From Hanleya hanleyi (taxonomy: Eukaryota > Mollusca > Polyplacophora > Lepidopleurida > Hanleyidae), in contig JAVTVY010020256.1 in the NCBI GenBank assembly GCA_036873755.1, forward strand, positions 1-64,000: 64,000 nucleotides of DNA. Direction: 5' to 3'. The notes beneath the pieces were generated by a model that made no database searches, was not told where the DNA came from, and saw only the letters and a program-made list of their open reading frames with translations. The position numbers and the translations under genes are program-made. Positions within the stretch are counted from its first letter, which is position 1. Each line of letters opens with the position of its first letter. Below, piece after piece: positions 59,216-64,000 of this stretch.

Positions 59216-60370
59216 ATCATTAAAACGGTGTATTTCAGACGGAAAACCCTCTTACATTATTAAACTGGCATAGCTTATCCACGTTTATATTAAAGTCATG
59301 TGAGCCGCCCAGTGGCTGTCCCGGGTGATTTCACTAGACCGACTGGAGAGACAACCATAATTTTCGTTAAAAATGTATTGGAACCAAAATGACTTACCTG
59401 CTACACATTCGGTTGTGGGTTCTTGTTTCAGGGTTGGGGTTTCGTGTGATGCTGGGTGGATAGCCAGTACTTTTATCTATATTTGCATACCTAATTTATA
59501 GTGCTATAATTTATACGAAACTAACCAATGTTAACCAATCATCAACAAAAGAGTCGCCCACTGTCAATCAGAAGTGCTGTGGTATAAGTATTGTGTTTTT
59601 CAGGGATTCTGTGATAATATATTGGTATATATATATATACGTGGGTTTACTACATATAACATGCATGTATAGTAATATTATCGTGTACTAAAACCAAAAA
59701 ACAATCCAGTCGCCGACGCCACCAGGCAATCCACGATGGAATGACTTGAGCAGTTCTCTCGGCGTTTATCTTAATTGATCTGTTAGTAACCTTTGCTTGT
59801 TCGCTATACTGAATTTTGTCAAATGTCATGCCTCTTTATGTAAATCATCAGAGTCATGGCGTACGATTTGGAACGATTCAAAGAATGACATATAGTCAGA
59901 AAAGAGACCATAAATTCGCATGCACAAATCTCAAAGCCCCACTAAAGCCAGGGCATATTCTTGCTTCCCAACATGCGGCAATGTTAAGGACAAGGATAGA
60001 TGTGTGACAGGTAAACAATTGTCCCTGAGACTTGATACCTATCATAAAAGGCCGTACCTGTATAGTCGCATCAAGTGAAATGCTACGTTGTACAGGCCCT
60101 TTGCCTTCTCAAAATACCCCAACATCATAGAGCTATCCATTTTCTTGGTCTGTGACCATGTGGGTGGACGAATACTTCCATGAGATTCTATATTTAGTTC
60201 ACTGGCCATGTTTATACTCCCGTTAATTTTAATGGGACATACTATGGTATGGCGTACATGTAGTCTATCCATCTGTCTATCCGTCCGTTAACTTTTATCG
60301 TGAACGCAACACGTCAATTAGCTGTATTCTTTACATAGTTGGCGCACTGCGTCGTCCCCATCTGAAGATG
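59216..60370. other. No gene recognised
   Basis: AT-rich, with a short TA run (59625-59640) and a 63-codon open frame (59816-60007) lacking any known motif. Confidence 0.4.
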
Positions 60371-60379
60371 TGCATACAT

Positions 60380-61010
60380 TTTCGATCCAATCCAACATTC
60401 TCTCCCGAGTTTAACCCTTGATCGTCTTCAAAGCTCCTTCTGTCCGCTACCATCTCTTTGATTGCGACTCGTCATAGAGTCTTTTTTTATTTTCTTTTTA
60501 AATTCGGTACACATTGTCTTCACTATCTGGAGTTGCGTATGTGACCTTTTCGACTCGATCCGACGTTTTCTCCTGAGTTATGCGTCTTGATAGTCGAAAA
60601 AGAACTAGATCCATCATCTGCCATGTCTTGAGAACGCATCCCAGCATCTAGAGTTTTTGGTGAATTCTTTCGAACTGTGGCACACATTGTCGTCACCATC
60701 TTCACCATTGTCGATAACGCGCCTTGATCGTCAAACAAATATGTATTTCGACCAGCTACATTTTTTTGTGGACGCAACTTGTCATAGAAACAAGAACCAC
60801 TTTTATGCATTACATTCCCGTGTGAACCCGAATCGTCGTTTTTGCTAGATTCGTTGGAAGTTTGCCACACATTATCGTCATCGTGTGAAAATGTGCATGC
60901 GACGTTTTGAAGCTGATCCTACTTTTGTCGTCAAAACGAGTCCATTTGGTATCTTATTCTTGGACAAACCATCAACATCAGAAGGTGTATAAACCCTCCG
61001 GAGGACATCA
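60380..61010 (+). repeat. Degenerate repeat family with CGTCG-type words, first cluster
   Basis: About 160-220 bp units sharing phrases such as AACTAGATCCATCATCTGCC, GAATTCTTTCGAACTGTGGC, CACATTGTCGTCACCAT and CGACGTTTTCTC. Related units recur at 62690-63080 and 63270-63560, including the closing TTTGGACAAACCA segment. Confidence 0.6.
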
Positions 61011-61940
61011 CCGTCAGGTCGTAAACTGGTGAATGATATATCACCATGATTATGGAATTTGGAACCAATAATCTGAAACCATTTATCTCCATCTTACATT
61101 TGTTTCAGTAGCATAACCCCGTACATGTAACTATCACATCATTGTTCAGATGATCTGAACATTATCTTCCTGGAACTCTTCCCCGATTAAACCATAGATT
61201 GCGATAGTGGAGCTTGGGGATGTGTGCTTGTGACTTTACGATATGCTTTCAAACGTTTTATGTCCCGCCAGTGAATCGTCGTGATTAGTGCGCCATGGAT
61301 TTTGCATTAGTATAGAGCCGTAGTAATTGGCTATACTGTTTGGGAATATATATCCCATACTACCACGGAATGGGGGTGCGGGGTTTTTTTCGGGTATTAT
61401 AGATCTGTATGTAGGACGTTCAAGTACTCGACTACTGACAAATATACACTCATCTGATTTCTAAAATATTTTATATTACATCGAGGTTGACTTAGTCCCT
61501 AATATATTTTTCTAAAATTGTGCCCATCGTGTGTGCTTTTCTGGCTGTCCAAAATAGGATCGCATTTGATTTGCTTCAAGAGTTATCTCTTCTGTTGTAG
61601 TTTTGTTAACAGAGTGATCTCCCCTTCTTTATATGTGTTGCTGTGTCAAGTTGGACAGAGACAACTGTTATTACATGGACATGTATATATAATTCATCGG
61701 TTATCGTTTGATAGGTTTTGTCTACGAATTCAATATATCCCCGAATGTTAAAGTAGAACATATTTATCCTATATTTGATTTCTCTCTAGTTCGCTCCCTA
61801 AGAAAAAAAAAAAGCTAAACGAAACTGAAGTACAAATTTGAATTGCTGTCACATTTCACACTAAAGTGAATTGCGGAATGCAGATTAAATCATCCAGAAA
61901 TGATACTTGCTAAAAAGAACAATAGACGCATCATAAGCTG
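61011..61940. other. No feature recognised
   Basis: Intergenic sequence with short open frames only and a poly-A run near 61804-61813. Confidence 0.4.
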
Positions 61941-61944
61941 TCTA

Positions 61945-62390
61945 GTTATTTCGAAATGCCTGGTTATTTAGAATTGTCTACTAGGATGTACATTCATCTA
62001 GAACTGTCTAGTTCAGTAGAACCGTCTAGTCATCTAGAAAAAAAGCCTGGTGCTCCAAAATTATATTGGTAGCTAGAACTGTCTGATTACCTGGATTATC
62101 TAGTTATACGGAACTGTTCAATGATCTAGAACTATCTAGATATTGGGTTCTTATTAAGAACTGCCTAGTTGTCTGGAACTTTCTAGTTATCTAGAATCGT
62201 GTTATGATACAGAACTAGCTAATTACCTGAAAATATTTAGTTGTCTAGAACTGTTCAGTTATCTAGAACATTCTGGTTATTTGGACATGTCTAGTTATCT
62301 GGAATTGTCTAGTTATCTAGACATATCCAGTTGTCTTTGGTATCTGTAATCTGGAAATGTCTGATGTTCTAGAAATGTCTTGGGCTCGTC
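61945..62390 (+). repeat. About 20-bp CTAG-rich minisatellite
   Basis: Many degenerate copies of a unit like TCTAGTTATCTAGAACTG, clearest at 62220-62335. Units carry CTAG and TCTAGA palindromes and vary in length. Confidence 0.8.
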
Positions 62391-62689
62391 TTGGTAGAGT
62401 CCCCTTTCCCGTATTATCTAGTTAAGAAAAGTAGTATTGTCTTAGTATCGGGTCATAACAGTCTCGTATTATAGAAATCTGATCTATGATATTCCGGTGA
62501 TACAGAAAATACATATCCGAGGGTATAGAAGAATTAGCTGCAAACCTGTTAACTTGTATTACCTGGTATCAACGGTATGTTGATATCTTGTGCAGTATAT
62601 TTTCAGATAAACATCAATATCCGCTTAATCGCACTGTCTTGTTTTATTCTTTGAGTTATGCCACTTTGTCCAAGTAAACTGTTTTCATC

Positions 62690-63560
62690 ACCTACCTTTT
62701 CCCTGTGTATTATCGTCGAAAAAAGAACCGCTTCCATCTGCTACGTTCTCGTGAGCGCGCGAATCGTCGTAGAATCTTCGATGAATTATCTCGAAATCTG
62801 CCATTCATTGTCATCGCGTGACAATGTGCACGCGACATTTTAAAGCTTATCCCTCTATGTTTCACACATTTGGCACACATTGGGTCGCCATGTGAAGATA
62901 TACATGTGGGCGTTTTCTGGTGATGTATGCCAATTGATCGTCGAAGAACTACTTCCATCAGTTGCCTTTTCTTGCGAACGCAACTCATCATCTGGAGTTT
63001 TTGCTGGAATCTTTCGAAATTCGGCACAAATTGTCGTCATACTGATCACGTGACCATGTGAAGATGTTCATGAGAACTTTTCGACCCGATCTTGTTTCTT
63101 AGTTATTACAACACATATAAGGGAAGTGGGAAGAGGTGCCGACATACTGACTGCGTCACATGACTTCACAGAATAGTCTTCTGGTAAACCTATTCTGAAG
63201 CACATACCAAGAGTCTAACGATTCATGATATGTGTTGTATCTCAGGTACGCTTTTATTGTACCTGTTCATGTGGCAACTTGGATGATATGACCACACGGC
63301 CCCTCGATCGTCTTAAAAATTGGTTCCATCAGCTACCTTTCCTAGTCAGCGCAACTTGTCATACATTATTATCATCAAAAAAAGAACCACTTCCATGTGT
63401 GAACGCGAATCGTCGTAGTGTCTGACGGATTCCTCCGACAGTTGCCATATCGTCAAGTGACAATAAGCATGTGACGTTCCTAATATTTTCGTCAAAATTC
63501 CATTCGTTGTCTTATTTTTGGACAAACCACAAACATGAGGTGGTGTAGGAAACCATCACT
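62690..63560 (+). repeat. Degenerate repeat family, second cluster, with dispersed repeat
   Basis: Units resembling 60380-61010 at 62700-62850, 62930-63080 and 63280-63560. Between them, 63108-63262 is the inverted partner of 27915-28080. The end of the window (63561-64000) shows nothing I recognise. Confidence 0.6.
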
Positions 63561-64000
63561 ATTAGGCCATAGACGAGTATGATTTCTTGAAAGCCATCAG
63601 TTGGTCATGTTATTCAGAATACAGCCGATTTGTTCAGGGGCGTGATTCTAGCGCTTGATCTCTTCTAACCACAAGATGTAATGTATTTAAGCTATTTGTA
63701 TATGTGTCTCGGACTAAAATGCAGATGATTCTCATGAATACACGTGTCCAGTGTCCTGCAGCCATGCTTTAACACGGTGTCTCGTTTCTCTGCGCCAAGC
63801 CGTGTGCTGAATATGTGTAAAATTAAAAAAAATTGTAACGCCCTTCAAACGAATCGACCACAATAAAAAGTGGAATAAACCGCTTACTGCCCCCGACCAT
63901 GGCTGGGAGAATTTTATTATCCAGAGTATATACAGTGTCTATCCATCTGCCATACACTCCTAGATTTGATAGCCACATTCTGGAGAGAGAAATTTTCTGA

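Overview
This is eukaryotic, intron-rich, AT-rich animal DNA holding one clear protein-coding gene inside a repeat-dominated landscape. Several dispersed repeats (a tRNA-derived SINE ending in a GAAAGCGACGTTAAA-type tail, elements starting with GTCCGTCTGTCCGTC, AGGTCA-rich satellites) are of the kind I associate with molluscs and related lophotrochozoans. I infer a marine lophotrochozoan, perhaps a bivalve, without certainty. No bacterial genes, CRISPR arrays or intact autonomous transposon genes were seen.

Layout. 1-800: tRNA-derived SINE copies in tandem. 1.4-20.5 kb: an old tandem array of a roughly 3.5-4 kb unit (blocks called A, E, B and C here; A and C are diverged relatives). It is interrupted by a 2.5 kb satellite-filled element with terminal inverted repeats (4580-7085), a SINE (12838-13185) and a 932-bp TA-flanked element (14767-15698). 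21620-22587: a non-autonomous DNA transposon with an 8-9 bp target duplication.

22995-56319 (+): fourteen exons of an SLC6 sodium/chloride-coupled transporter, closest by motif to the glycine/amino-acid branch. All splice junctions are GT-AG, the frame stays open across the joined exons (627 codons plus stop), and the exon carrying the start codon was not found. Its large introns hold most of the structure: a hierarchical 1.4 kb then 2.8 kb duplication in intron 6, and AGGTCA-rich satellites, a 158-bp tandem repeat and a repeated 13-mer in intron 10. A 31-base poly-T tract lies just upstream of exon 13.

56.3-64 kb: intergenic or unrecognised sequence with a 285-bp palindromic MITE (9-bp target duplication), a CTAG-rich minisatellite and a degenerate repeat family. 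There is one weak minus-strand exon candidate near 57.6-57.8 kb.

The most unusual points are the transporter's substrate-site Gln at a position normally Trp or Phe, the unexplained tandem array at the left, and the nested duplications. Similarities between repeats were judged by eye and not computed.
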